From Botryotinia globosa (Eukaryota; Ascomycota; Leotiomycetes; Helotiales; Sclerotiniaceae), in the NCBI GenBank assembly GCA_014898425.1, contig RCSZ01000003.1:496001-560000 (forward strand): a DNA stretch of 64,000 nt, in the 5' to 3' direction. The notes below the pieces were generated by a model that ran no database searches, had not been told where the DNA came from, and saw nothing but the letters and a program-made list of their open reading frames with translations. Shown here piece after piece: positions 11,896 through 24,486 of this stretch (within the stretch, counting starts at the first letter, position 1; each line of letters begins with the position of its first letter). The position numbers were made by a program, and so were the translations under genes.

Positions 11896-14800
11896 TTATC
11901 CTGAAGACCCGCCTGCCCCCCTCAAACTCTCCTCGATGGCCTGTTTCAATGCCTCCTCGTCCGCTTTGCTATTCTCTATCTCTCTTCTCTTTTTCTCCTC
12001 TACCGCTTTCTCGGCTTCTTTCCTCTCCTTTTCCTCTCGTTCCTTCCTATGTTCTTCCTCTTGTAAACTCTGTTTCTTGATATATTCCAATACGATTTCT
12101 TCTTCCGTCATACCGCCAGCTCCTCCTCCACTATTTTCAGTTTCTTTTCCTTTAGAAGCGAGAGATTTCTCATGCTCTTCTCTCGATTCCCTCAGTACCC
12201 TCTTTAAATCCTCATCATCTTCACTCTCCTCACTTCTCATTTCTATAAATCCACTTCCACTTCCACTCGCCCCTTTGTTATCATCACTATCCAAATCCCT
12301 CTCCCTCGCCCCATCAGTCGTATATTCCCTCAAACTCTCCTGAAAAGCCCTCGCAAGCTGCTCATCGTGTTCTCTATCATCCTCCTCTCTATTACCCCTA
12401 CTACCCTGCTCCTGACTAGCCACAACACTAGCTCTAATCGCACGATCCATGACCTCCTGATCGCTCAACCCTGCTCTCTGACCAACTTGTAGTTCCGCAA
12501 CACTAGCTCTTATAGCCCGCTCAATCATAAGATCTTCTTCTATATTACCACGTGAAGTAGCAGCCACTGACGCTTCAATTGCCTCCTCGAAGTCAGATTG
12601 GACATTACTAGTATTTCCGGTTGGTGGATTCACAGTAATGGCTGGAGAATCTCGAATCGCGTCAGGTGAGTGAGTATGAGCTGTTGTTCTTCGACAAAGT
12701 CCAATCGGGCAATGTGGACGTAGACCATGACCTCCTTGCCTGCTTTCTTCTTCACGCTTGGCTTTTCGCGCCTCGTGCAATTTCTTTCTTTCATCAAAAG
12801 TGAGATGTCGTGTCTGTAAGAAGCCTTTTGGTGAAAGGTGTCCAGTGCCTTGACCATCAGGACCTTCATCTTGGATTTTTTGCTTGGCATTTTGGTATTC
12901 CCGTTTATGCTCCGTCCAACGCTGAATGATATCCAGACGTTCTTCTCTGCTGCATTTTTGAGCATCTTCGAAACCTTGAGCTGTTCTGGCTGCGATGATA
13001 TAATTGAGTACGCTTGAGCCGAAAAGTTTTCTCACTTCTTTATCGATACCCATGAATGTGTAACCAGGAAGTCCCCATATAGCTTAATAATATTAGCGAT
13101 TGCATGTGATGATTTGGCACATTCCAACTTACCAGCTCCTGGCTTGAGAACCACTCCTGCAATACCTTTTCCGATACCTTTGATGAGTCCAGCAGCACCT
13201 TCCTTCTCCGCACCACGTAAAGGTTGTGTAACAAGACCAGTGATCCCATCAAACATTCCATAACCAAATTCCCTTCCAGCTGCTTTCAATCCGCTTTGAA
13301 AGTCCGTCACCTTTTCTTGTGGCCTGACCGTATCATCGCCGTACAATTTAGGTGCATTATGAAACCCACGCGCCAGACCCAGGGTGAAATCCATGGGTGA
13401 CTTCAACCCCGCACCAACTATACGCGAGATGCCTTTTCCTGCCCCGATAGCATTTTCAATCGTCAACTTGGAAGGATCAAGTTCCTTGGGTGTCTCGGAA
13501 CCTGAATCATTGCGCGAATGACGGGATTCTATGTTATCCTTTAACACTTGGCGCAACGAATTCGTATGCTTGATACCAGGAATCGCTATGTGCGATATTG
13601 AACTCTGGATACTTGGCGTTGAAGGAGTGTCGATATCATCCGAGGATCGCTGACTGCTCTCGAAAGAAGTTTTCACTGACGAATCTGATGCTTGCAGCAG
13701 ACTAGCGTTAACCGAACTAAGCGATCTTTCGTCTAATAGTAAATGATCCTGAGACCGACCCTGCATAGAAGACTTCGGTGTAGCAGAAGCACTTGATGGT
13801 TCTTTAGCAGCAGCATGAGCTTCCTTTTCTCGCTTCACTTTTCTGAAGATTTCGATAGGGAAATCTGCTACACCCATACTGAGGCTTGCAATAGTTCCCA
13901 GAAGTGCAGTTGCCCCCCCAGATATTGGATCCCATGGACCATCATCAGTTTCATATTCTTTTGGACGATATCTAATTTTGTCAGTTTGTCAGCCATTGTT
14001 TGAATAATAACATATGCAAAACAACTTACAATTTCAAGTCCGCAAAACTGATAAGATTCTCACTAGCAAGAACATTCGCGGCCAAAGCACTAAGCCTTGT
14101 TTGAGTACGCTTGACCCTCCAGACCGCTACTCTGCGTGGTGCTAATGAGCATCTCATATTATCAACATCTAGATGATCGTGAAAGCTTTTCCCACCCTCT
14201 TCAGTACCCTTCTCCTCTTTAATCCTAGCTCCTAACTCTTGCGCCTTTGCCAATGTTTCAGGCTTCAGAGCATCAGTAATAGCTGCGGCAAGTTTATCGG
14301 CAGTAAGTTGCTTGTACGGAATGGGTAGTGGACCCGCTCCAGCTCTGGCGGTCATTGCACCCCAGAATGGCTGATCGCCGAAAAATGGCACGACAACGGT
14401 AGGTTTACCTGTAGCAATACCGGCAGCAGTGGTTCCAGCACCTCCATGATGAACAACGCAAGACACATGTTGGAAAAGCCAATCGTGAGGAACATTACCC
14501 AACATGAAAACTCCCTCGGGTACGTCAAGCGCATCACCGCCGAGACCTCCCCATCCCTTAGATACTAAAGCCCGGACACCAGTTTTCTTGACAGCTTCAA
14601 AAATGAGCGCTGTCATCGCATTAGGATCATCAACGACAATCGAACCAAATCCAATGTAAACAGGCGGCGGGCCATCAGCAAGAAAAGCCGCCAGACCTGG
14701 CTCAGGAGTATAGGAGGACGCCAGAGAGAGGAAATAAAATCCAGATATCGAGATGTGCTTTCCCCAATCTTTTGGCTTCGGAATAAGTGCCGGTGACCAG

Positions 14801-16125
14801 CAGTATGTGTATGGAACACGAAGGCGACTCAACATTCCAGGTGCCCAAATTAAACTAATAGGATCAAGTCCCAGAGCCCTTTCTCTAAATCGATTGATAA
14901 CATCTCCAAGTCCTTGCCATGTCATCATTTCAACAAGCGCATAAGATATGAAGTTAGTCATGTTCACGTCTGCGTTAGAGGATTGAATATTCGCCAAAGG
15001 ATGAGGAAAGGACTGAGTAGGAGACCAGGGCATTCTGTGTACAAGTAAGCAAAAGTCTATTGGCATAATGTAGGAGAGATACGCACGTGAACATCATATG
15101 CAGTGGTATTCCTAATTTCTCCGCAATATGTATATGTGCAAAACTTGGAGGATTAGCAATAATCGCATCCGCAACAAATGGTCTATCCGACGGATTGGCA
15201 TCCATATTGATACCCGATTCGAGGCCCAAGGATAATTGCGATCCGGATTTATTCGGAGCTGGGCCTAGTCCATCTCCAGCTTCGATACACGACCTCCAAC
15301 AACCCAGGACAATCTCTTCCATACCCTTTCTTCTTTTGCCGACATCGCCGCTTTTCAGGGACTCGATACCTGGCATGAGACCTGGGTTCTTTACCATAAA
15401 TGCCATCAACTCGGAAGGATCACCACCAATGCTGAAAAACTCCAATCCATTTTCCTCCACGAAACCTTTAAATGTTGGATGTGTTGCTAGACGAACGCGA
15501 TGTCCGTAGGTAGATTTTAACGTTTTACCTAGCGCAACGAATGGTTGCACGTCTCCTCGAGAACCAACGACATGTATGACAACATTAAGTTGAGGTGGAG
15601 GCGTCTGCCCTGGTAATCCTCCTAGCGCAGGTGGTATGTATCCTGGAGGGAGGGGATGCGCATCTTCTTGTGCGTTAAGTAAAAGCTGATTTCGAAGGGC
15701 GGGTATAAGAAGATCGGATAATTTGCCAGTTTTCTGGTTGATATTTATATTGATTCGACCATCATCAGAGACCTTTGCCTGGGTATCAAACCCGTCTTGA
15801 CTGAGTTCTATTTCATTATGCTTATTTCCATATGCAGGTGGGGGTTCTGTTGTCTCGTAATGAGACTCTGTATCTGGAGGACGATGTGCACTGTTCAGAC
15901 AAGCAATTAGTAGACGTTCAGATTCGAAGGATGAATGTATACGAACGACGATGAAGAAGGCGCATTCGTGGAGGAGCCAGCGACATCTTCTTGATGCCTG
16001 GAATGTCTTCTCTCATGTTGCGATTGATTATTATCCTCAATATTACCATAAATTGCAGCTTCAGCTTGTGCGATTAAAGCAGAAGGTACAGCTCCATCTG
16101 CAGGCTGATTCGAATCAGTGGTCAT
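11896..16125 (-). CDS. Sterol-glucosyltransferase-like protein with VPS13-like segment and C-terminal UIM array (1337 aa)
   Basis: Proposed exons are 16125-15947, 15890-15087, 15034-14030, 13971-13133 and 13082-11896, with four introns of 50-58 nt. The frame closes without stops. Residues about 150-600 form a GT1/GT28 enzyme of the Atg26/UGT80 type: LNVVIHVVGSRGDVQPFVALG, HMMFTMPWSPTQSFPHPL, VYIGFGSIVV and the sugar-nucleotide motif VHHGGAGTTAAG...FFGDQPFWG. Residues about 850-955 carry LGLARGFHNAPKLYGDD and the string FDGITGLVTQPLRGAEKEG then GLIKGIGKG, like the lipid-binding C-terminal helices of VPS13/ATG2 proteins. Residues about 1100-1335 contain six or seven UIM-like helices (EEAIEASV, IERAIRASV, MDRAIRASV, ARAFQESL, KRVLRESR, KQAIEESL) and a Glu/Lys coiled stretch. 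Unlike Atg26, no PH or GRAM domain is evident N-terminally. A sterol or lipid UDP-glucosyl transfer at membranes with ubiquitin-linked control is inferred. The first donor (GTTCGT) is the least certain junction. Confidence 0.85.
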
Positions 16126-16833
16126 ATCGATAAGCTTCCTATGCTGATAAGAGCGTGGAGTATGAGATGCGGAGTGAGACAGCTATCATAAAGATGTCAA
16201 ACGTGTGCAAAGATCAGGTACTGGGAGTCATGAGTATAGTTATAAAATACTTTCTTGTTGTATGCATCTGGAAGCTTAATTCTCAATCTAGACAAGGCTG
16301 TGACAGATACCCCGCGGAGTAGCACTGACGATGGAGGTAGCAAGGTTATAAAAGCAAGGAACCCCACAATCCATATGTCTGTTGGTTGGCTTTTGAGCTT
16401 TCGTGGCGGTGTTCAAAACTGTCTTCGGATATCTCCAGCTGTGGTTATAAACAGCAATATTTCGGTCTGAAAACCTCCAGAGAAACTCAAGGATCACCAA
16501 TTACTGCCAAAGCACAGAACATTGTACGTACAGTGACGAATTTTGAATCACTCAGAATGATTGTCATTTGTCTGCGTTAAATCTCCTCCATTATACCATA
16601 ACTACACAATATCCACAATCCATAGAATCACAAGCGGATCATAGAACCCGAAAGTAAATATTCATCAATTCTTTTGATCCCCTGAAAGATTGCTTATAAT
16701 ACAAGAGCACCATAATTGCTCCACTCCACATCACCCAGCGTAAGAATTCCCAAGCACCATTTTGACGCTTCTCCAGCCAAAGTCCCTCGACCGCGCCCTC
16801 ATGTCCTCTGCTCGAACATTGTAAAGACCGAAT
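16126..16833. other. Intergenic region between the GT-UIM and Sec61 beta genes
   Basis: About 700 bp holding the upstream region of the GT-UIM gene and the 3' flank of Sec61 beta. No gene, RNA or repeat recognised; the open frames at 16255-16580 have no family resemblance. Confidence 0.5.
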
Positions 16834-17823
16834 TTAAGAAGAGAATTTGCGTGTGAGCTTTGCGATGACTGAATGTAATGTTAGCTTGAGATTGTCAACG
16901 AGAAAGGAATAGAAAGAGCTTACTGTGAAGGGCAACAACACTGAAGATGAAAACGAGGGAAAGAACCAAGACGACAACAGGGTCGACCTTCAATCCTGGA
17001 GATTCATCGGTGTAAAGTCCTATTTGGGATGTCAGTATGACTGGTTCCAGACATGAATGATCGTTATCGCCAACGACTGATAATTCCAAATCGCAGAACT
17101 CCTCAAAACCGTGGCCTGGATCACATAGCTCACACAAGAGTGCTGGGAGAATGTGAGTCGGGACCCAGGCATTGTGCGGCCTGCAGCATTCCTCACATTG
17201 AGGTCAATTGGAATTGGAAGAGCGAGAAAATGCACTCGAGTAAACCCAAAGCATGCGCAATGCGTGAACTACAATTTATGCTCCCCTCGAAGCATGCGCA
17301 TGAGTTCAAGGAACAGATCTCTTCGATCCTCTTCTTCATTCACCAGGCCACCTGCGACTCGTCCCACGAGTTCTCATTTCCTCTCCAAGTACTCGCCCAC
17401 CAATTCCCATACAGCACCCTCTCCCACTCCTCCACTTTCCAAGATACTTTAAACAATTGATAATAATAATAAAAACACTCACTCAACATAGTACTCGAAC
17501 TTCCCCCGGCACCTGCCGCTCTGGTACTGCTCGGCCTCGCATTTGCAACCTTGTCCTTTTGATCTGCCGCAGCACGTCTTCGAATTGCTGTCTTGGGGCC
17601 TCCGGGAGGAGTTGGGCTAGAAGGCCTGCCCGATACTGCTGCTACCGGGCTGTTGACTGGGGATGCCGATCTTGGGGATGACTGTTGTGGTATCATTTAG
17701 TGACTGTGGTAAGAAATCTGGTGTCGCGAAAGGAGGAGTGCCATAGAGCTTGGGAGGAGAAGCAATGCTGTGCGGTGGTATAGTTGATGCGGAAGAATTG
17801 ACAAGGGAACGAGTACATACCAT
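16834..17823 (-). CDS. Protein transport protein Sec61 subunit beta (110 aa)
   Basis: Exons: 17823-17821 (the ATG alone), 17681-17483, 17019-16924 and 16868-16834, separated by introns of 138-139, 463 and 55 nt. The product starts M-SSPRSASPVNSP, passes through RPSSPTPPGGPKTAIRRRA and GAGGSSSTML, continues LYTDESPGLKVDP, and ends in a single membrane helix (VVVLVLSLVFIFSVVALH) with a short luminal tail KLTRKFSS. This is the tail-anchored beta subunit of the ER translocon. The ATG-only exon is supported by an in-frame GTATGT donor directly after ATG and a CACAACAG acceptor before SSPRS. The alternative is an in-frame ATG at 17696 giving MIPQQSSPRS without that intron. The 463-nt second intron is unusually long for this window. 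Confidence 0.88.
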
Positions 17824-18860
17824 TGTGAAGGAAGAAGTGTGATGATTTATGTGGAAAGAATTCAAAAGAAGGTTGTGAAAGCTCGAATGTCGAATTAAAT
17901 TTATATGGCCAAAGTAAAAAGTCGCACTGATAAGGTAGAGCGAGCTGGGCTTTGATGAGCTGGTTCAAAATGTCAAAGGACAGATTCTAAAAGGAGCCGG
18001 ATGCTTGGTGCACCAAAAAGACGCTAATTGAACCCCAGACCACCAGGCATTTTAGCCTCATGCCACTGATAGGACAGACGAGATTTATCATACATTTTAA
18101 TAACTTTCATCTCATCTCATCTCATTTCACCTCATTTCACCTAGTAGTTTTTCTCTCCGTCGATTGACTTGAACGGAAACCTCATCACTTTTTGACATCA
18201 AAACATGGAAATCAACAAGAAATAGCCACCCAGAAATGCATCTTAGTATTATTATTAAGTTTTTATTTACCCAGTAATTATTTACAAGAAAGGTGTAATT
18301 GGAGTGTAAGTAAAGTAGAAGGTCGTATGGAATCGTTTCATTTTTGGTATTTGATGAATGCTATCTCCAAAGCATTCACAAACGATGAATAGAGTGTTTG
18401 ATACATGAAGATTCTGCGCCATGCGCAAAGCCTCGAGAAGTTTTAATAAAGTAGAAGGAAAAAAGAGTTGGACAAATGAAAATGTCGGATATGCGTCTGC
18501 CCAAAGTGCCTCAGATCTTGCTGGGCAGGAAAAGAATGTGACAGGCCGATCTGTTGTTGTACGGTGTGCATCGCATGATGCTCGCTTTTTTTTTTGCTGT
18601 TCGCTGTTCCATCGAGATGATGTCATCTTTCTCATATCCCAATCGCGGAGATTTCGACCCATCAACGTGATTTGATCTCTCGCTTTCTAGCAATTTTCCT
18701 CCATCACTCCCACTCGCATACCTTCCTGCACCAAGGCTGACCCAGCACGCTGGCCCATTATATAGATTAAAGAGTACATTCTACAACGAAACCAAAGGTA
18801 TCAACCGAAACGCCTTCCGCTATGATATCAAGCGAATTGCAAGAAGATTTTGCTCCCTTC
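17824..18860. other. Intergenic region between Sec61 beta and the phosphatase gene
   Basis: Upstream flank of Sec61 beta and 3' flank of the NIF-type phosphatase. A short CTCATCTCATTTCAC repeat lies at 18108-18142. The open frames at 18282-18675 on both strands overlap one another and have no family resemblance, so no gene is called. Confidence 0.5.
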
Positions 18861-20834
18861 TCAGAGCGCAACATCAAGAACTAAACTGACATCTCGGACC
18901 TGCGAGCCGGCCAAGTCCTCAAGAACTGGGATCAGATCCAAAAGCTCATTGTCGTGAGCATCTGAGAACCAACTGCTGATGGGAACAGCATGTTGCGGGT
19001 GGAAGATGTAAGAGGTGGGAGAATTGTCAATGATAATGGTTTCTCTCAAATCGCGACCGACTTGAGAAAGATCCTTTACATAATTTCCTTGATGGTTGTA
19101 ACAACTTTCACGGAAAAGTCTATGATGAACAACGTGATGAATGTCAAGTTGGTCGAGAAGTGGGTCGCCATACTAATGATTTGTTAGTCAGTGTTCGCGA
19201 GGATCAACCTTCTGGTCAATAATACCTTGGAAACAGAAGCTGTGAAGACCACAACCTCGTAGAGCTCGCCGACTCGCTTCATAAATTGATCAACACCGGG
19301 ACGCTTGATGACGTATACATTGTGAAATTGCCCTTCAATCTCGACGGGAATGGTGAAATCTGCTTGGTGTAAGATCTAATGAACAAACTGGTTAGCATCC
19401 AAATACCGCTTCCTACTTCTGTGCTCGTGACCTACCTTGAAACTGCTGTGAACCAAAGTCTCATCGAGATCAAGAACCAGACATTTTTTCCCTTTGAATC
19501 TTGGTGCAATTGGTGGTAGGAGCCATTGCTGTTTTTGCTCCATAGATTCTGTTTCCGTGACGTCTTCGGTAGTTGGTATCTGAGGGACGGGTGGTGGAGG
19601 TGGAAGAATTTGACCAGCCATTGGCTCATCTTTTGGGAGTGGTAATGGGGCCTCGTCAGTTTCAGTGGTTCCTGGATCCAAGTTTGCGATCTTCTCGTCA
19701 CCACCATCTTGCTGTCCCAGATCCGAACTTGGAGATGCGGCTCCAATTGCCGCTTCGGACTGCGCTGGAGCATCAACCGATACTGTTGGGTTTGCGGTCT
19801 CAGGTAGCGTAGGCTCTGCTTCTACGACGGTGGGCAAGTCTGGCAAAGGTTGATCGCGAGCGTTGCCGATTGGACGATTCAGCTCTCCATTGGCACCCGA
19901 GGAGGAGGGGGTAGCGTTGGCGGTTTCCTGAGAGCTTGTTGTGTCATGCTTCTCCTCTCCACTCTCGGCTTGAGGCGCTTGTTGTGGTTGCAGCAGATTC
20001 TCTTTCTCTACCTGTGGTACCGCGGGAACACTGGCTTGTTGTCCCATCTTGCTAGTGTCAGGTTGCTTAGCTGTGGTAGGGCGGCTTAAATTAAATTTGG
20101 AGACCTTATTGGCAGGAACAGGTGCATCCAAAGCATTGGCGTGATCCGGAGCACCGCAACAAAGAAGAGAAAGAAAGCTCTTCTTCTTTTTTGGTTGACG
20201 AACTGAAGGAGCGTCTGGAACTGCTGGTTGCGAGGAACCTGCAGCGCCCGTGGGATTTCCCGGTGATTTTATCGACATTTTGCTGCTTGCCGCACTCCCA
20301 TTCCGCCTTCGCCCAAGAAAACTGCCCTTCGATTCCTTGGATCGCCCACCTATGCTCTCTCTTCCCTCGCTCGCCGTCGCTCCACTTAAACCGGTAGAAG
20401 TTGGCGAATGCTGAATTTTGTTGGAAGACGATCTCGATGGAACTTTAAGTAGGTCTTTGTTCTTCTTGGGAGTTTCAGTCAACGCTTCGCTGGTTCGTGC
20501 TTGATCGTTTTCGACGTTGGTAGTCGAATTCAACCCGTTATCGGAATCTCCTGTCAAAGTGTTTTGGGTAGTTGACTGTTGTGTAGATGAGCTGGGTGGT
20601 TGGGAAACTGCGGAGACTGTAATTAATTGTTAGCAACCTGTACGGGTATTGCGGTCATTGGCGCATCCGATGTTTGGAAATAAAAATTAAAGTATATAGT
20701 GTAGAGAGAGAGAGAGAGAGAAGGTACACACAGTTGGAAGTGTCGAGGGTAGGCGGTTTAACTCCTTTCGTTCCTTCCAATGAAGTTGAGCGGCTAGGAT
20801 CTTGCTCAGTCGGCTGAGCTACCTCATTACTCAT
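18861..20834 (-). CDS. Psr1/NIF-type CTD-like (HAD family) protein phosphatase (581 aa)
   Basis: Exons: 20834-20732, 20616-19436, 19375-19226 and 19172-18861. The N-terminal two thirds is Ser/Pro/Gln/Glu-rich and disordered, with a short Lys-rich element before a Cys pair ([13 protein letters not shown]) that could be acylated or membrane-associated. The C-terminal NIF domain has the DxDx(T/V) catalytic motif ([14 protein letters not shown], about residue 417), [40 protein letters not shown], and [13 protein letters not shown] with [13 protein letters not shown]. This is the arrangement of yeast Psr1/Psr2, plasma-membrane phosphatases acting in sodium and general stress responses. The ATG at 20834 is used because the apparent longer frame begins at a TTG codon. 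Intron 1 holds a GA dinucleotide repeat (20702-20722). Confidence 0.88.
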
Positions 20835-21126
20835 CGAGGGCAATTCGATATTGATCAAGAGAAAAACAGGATTATCGGAGGACTAAATCTTTGTAGAGAA
20901 AGATCTATCGAATCGAATCCAAGGACTTTTATCTTCAAAACGCGTCGAATGATTTGAGTTGATGTCCCTAATGGTTATTTAATTAGTCTCTTTAGTCTCC
21001 TATCTAAGAACCTTTTGGTACTAGAGATGCGTTCCGTTGCGCGATAAATAAAGAAGTGCGAAGATCTTTAATTATTTATTTGGAAGTGGAGCGAGGCACT
21101 TGGGCGCAGTCGATATTTTGGGAAAG

Positions 21127-21218
21127 AATTGAATGGGAGTGAATTGAATTGAGTTGAGTTGAGTTGAGTTGAGGTGAGTTGAATTGAATTGAATTGAATT
21201 GAATGGAATGGAATGGAA
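21127..21218. repeat. Compound GAATT/GAGTT/GAATG pentamer microsatellite
   Basis: Tandem pentamers switching from GAATT to GAGTT, back to GAATT and then to GGAAT, about 17 units. A shorter copy with the same GAATT-to-GAGTT transition lies at 24487-24525. Confidence 0.85.
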
Positions 21219-21840
21219 TTGATTCGGTGGACATGAAGATATATTGGAATGAAATGAAACTTACCTACAATCAACAAATCTCGACGGCTCCTGAAGGAGA
21301 GAAATTGAAAGAAAGACTTTTGAATGAAGATTGGACGAGATGAGTGTCGATAATAGGATGGGACATTCAGGACCTTTTGAATTAGCGAGATTGGATTGCG
21401 CTAACAAGCTTCAGCAGAGCTACAGGCTACAGCCTACAGTACGATAATAAGATCACTTCGTCTTTCACTTCTTATTACTTCACTTCTTTTATACCAGTCA
21501 GTGCTTGGTAAATAATCAAATGTAATGAAAGTAGGCAAGGTAAGGTACTCATGAGTATACAAGAGGTAGTCCGTTCTGGGTAGGTCAATGAAGAGATGAT
21601 GATGAGAGAGGTGGTCGAGTGGACAAAAGTAAGATGTCTTTTTCCCAATCAATCAAACTTTAATGTCCCGGCCGGTAATGTTATGGGATCTTTCTTTTGT
21701 ACCTCGAAATACTCTTTTCGTTTTTGTGGGAGATGATGTGAACTCGTTGGTAAAGATTGTGGCAATTCTTTTCGTGATTTGCTGCTGGCTGTGATATGGG
21801 ACCGATGTATGTATGGCGTTGGGGACTATGGCGTACCAAT

Positions 21841-21851
21841 ATATGTATGTA

Positions 21852-21901
<50 letters not shown>

Positions 21902-21952
21902 TATATATGTATATATGTATATATGTATATATGTATATATGTATATGTAGGT
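21841..21952. repeat. GT dinucleotide tract followed by TATATGTA octamers
   Basis: A TGTA run, then about 18 GT dinucleotides, then about six copies of an ATATATGT octamer. Alternating purine-pyrimidine sequence of this kind can adopt Z-DNA and is expected to be length-variable. Confidence 0.9.
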
Positions 21953-22321
21953 TGAGAGTTATGAACTAATGGCGTAAACGGTCGATAGGTGGAGAAAGTC
22001 AAGGTAATTGAAGAGAGACGATGATGTGAATGTTGTATTCTTTGATCCGAGTGGTACTGAAGTAGTGGTGGTGGATGATGGTGATGGTGATGATGATGAT
22101 GATGATTAGGTATGATATAATGTCTAATAATACAACGATTGAGAAAAGACGTGGCCGTGGCTGTGGCTGTGATGAAAAGAAAATGGAGATTTTTGATCAG
22201 TGTTGTACAAAATCAAGCACCACCTCACTGTATGAAATAACGGTCCGGTAGTAAAAGGCTCTTTTCTCGATATAGAAAAAGCACAAGCACCTAGGTAGAT
22301 GGGTGGAGGTGTTAAATACCT

Positions 22322-22545
22322 GGTAGGTAATATGGTAATATGGTAATATGGTAATATGGTAATATGATAATATGGTAATATGGTAATATGGTAATATGGT
22401 AATATGGTAATATGGTAATATGGTAATATGGTAATATGGTAATATGGTAATATGGTAATATGGTAATATGGTAATATGGTAATATGGTGATACGATAATA
22501 TGATAATATGATAATATGATACGATAATATGATAATATGATAGAT
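22322..22545. repeat. TAATATGG octamer minisatellite
   Basis: About 26 tandem copies of TAATATGG with a diverged 3' block reading TAATATGA and a few interrupting bases (TGATACGA). The unit length of 8 makes an 8-residue periodic translation in a stop-free frame on the minus strand, so the open frame there is not evidence of a gene. Confidence 0.92.
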
Positions 22546-23936
22546 AATATGCATTGAAAATTTAGAAAGTCTCCAGGTATTTTGATTTGATATCTGGGTG
22601 TCGGTCCCTAGTCAAAATGGTATTTATTGTATTGTACGGTAAATGATAATATGTAATAATAATAATAGCCAGTCCCCATCTTTTTCTTCCTTCTCTTCTC
22701 CTCTTCTATCTTCTCCTCTCCTCTTCTATCTCCTCTTCTCCTCTTCCTTTTCTCCTCTTTTATATCGCATCACACCATACATCCATCTAATGAATGCATT
22801 GCAGACTACAATCGACCGTGTATACTTCACATCTCTCTCGCATCCGTTCTGGACCCTCCAATTCCAACATTTATCATCAATCAATTCCGGGACTTGCTTG
22901 GCCAACTCCATCAAATGGATTGAATTGCCTAGTAACTACTAACTACCTAGTAACTGGGCACCTACTACATACCTACCTACCTAGGTAATGGATATGGATA
23001 TGGATATGGATCTTTCTTCCAAGGGGCAGGCAAAATGAGATTAGGCGCCCAATAATTTACCGCCCGCAATCTAACCTATCAAACACGGGAGCTCCCTTTT
23101 GGATTTGAGAAAGATTATCCACCTCCTCCGTACATCTGAGATTCGTAGTCTGTCGGAAGTATCAGCTCACCACAGTAATTGGTCGGATGATTTAATTCAA
23201 TGCCATCCATGTTACCCTATACATACCCGTGGAGGGTGGACAAGACAATTTCCATCACCCTACGAAGACTAGGTAGATGATCCGATGAATGAATGAATGA
23301 TGTCAACCAAGTGCTTCTACGATACAGAATTCTCTCTCTATTGATCCCGACTCCCGAGGTCCTTCATTCATCTGCCTCAAAGGATGAGAGAGACAAGACA
23401 CTTCATTCAATAGAGAACTCTATGAACATATGAACATGTGAATATCTTGTTTCTTTCAGTACCTGTGTACTACATCCTCAATTACTTCCGATATGGGCAC
23501 AGAGAATCAAGGATTTCTAACCTCTTATTAGACAGTCCCTCCATGTTCCCTTTTGCAGTCAATCAATCAGTCATGTTATCAATACTTACAGATGCCGTAC
23601 CTCAAACATGAGTAGGTACTAGGTACCTACCGTACCTCCCTACGGCAGCTCTCCTTGTATGATGCTAATCCGGCTATGTATCTCTCTGCACCTAGCCTGT
23701 GGGAGCTTGTCAGCTTACAGGAAACTGCTTACCCTCAAAGGTGTGGTGGGTACTAGGTCGTCAGTAAACTCGGACATGTATCCTAGTTTGAGGTCTGAAT
23801 AGAGATGTACCAAGAGATGTACCAAGAGATGCTCGGAGCAATGATACGTGAAAAGTATATAAATATACATCAAATGTATTACATGATTTACATTGTCGAC
23901 TATTGCTTCACACCATACGTACACAGAACGTTCAAA

Positions 23937-23978
23937 CGGGAGAGGGAGAGGGAGAGGGAGAGGGAGAGGGAGAGAGAC
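23937..23978. repeat. GGGAGA hexamer microsatellite
   Basis: About six tandem GGGAGA units ending in GAGAGACGG; the strand is pure purine. Confidence 0.88.
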
Positions 23979-24486
23979 GGTACTCGAGCTCATCCGGATG
24001 ATCGTTGGAGAAAGATCCTCACAGGCTCACACTACTATTTACTCTCTCCACTTCAGCGGTTATGCTTTGACCTATTAACGGGGTCTAGAATTTACAAAGT
24101 ACCTATGATTATGAAGCTATCACCAAACCAGGATCAAGCTTTTGGTGCCCAGGTGATACGGTGATCTCTTGTCAACCATTGTCTACCATCTGTTCAACTT
24201 TAACTTTCCAACGGCCATGTCTCTCGTTCTACAGAGTACAGACACATCACAAAATCACAGCTGGAGAAGTTGAGATGGCTCGGATAGTTTTTCAATAATT
24301 TCATCAGTCTAGCTAGTCGGTAGCTTCTTCCCGTTCACCTCATCACAAATTGGTATGACGGTAAATTAAAAGACCGAGCCCGAGCCCGAGTAGACTTTAT
24401 CTTTATCAGTATTACAGTATTATTATTACTATACCCGAGGGTTTGACAACAGCAACAAATAACGTTGCCAGACACGTGAAGGAAGG

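Noticed and set aside
21841..22545. CRISPR-like array
   Set aside because: Tandem simple repeats without spacers, in a eukaryotic genome.
22312..22554. 80-codon minus-strand frame with period-8 residues
   Set aside because: Created by the octamer minisatellite; purely repetitive.
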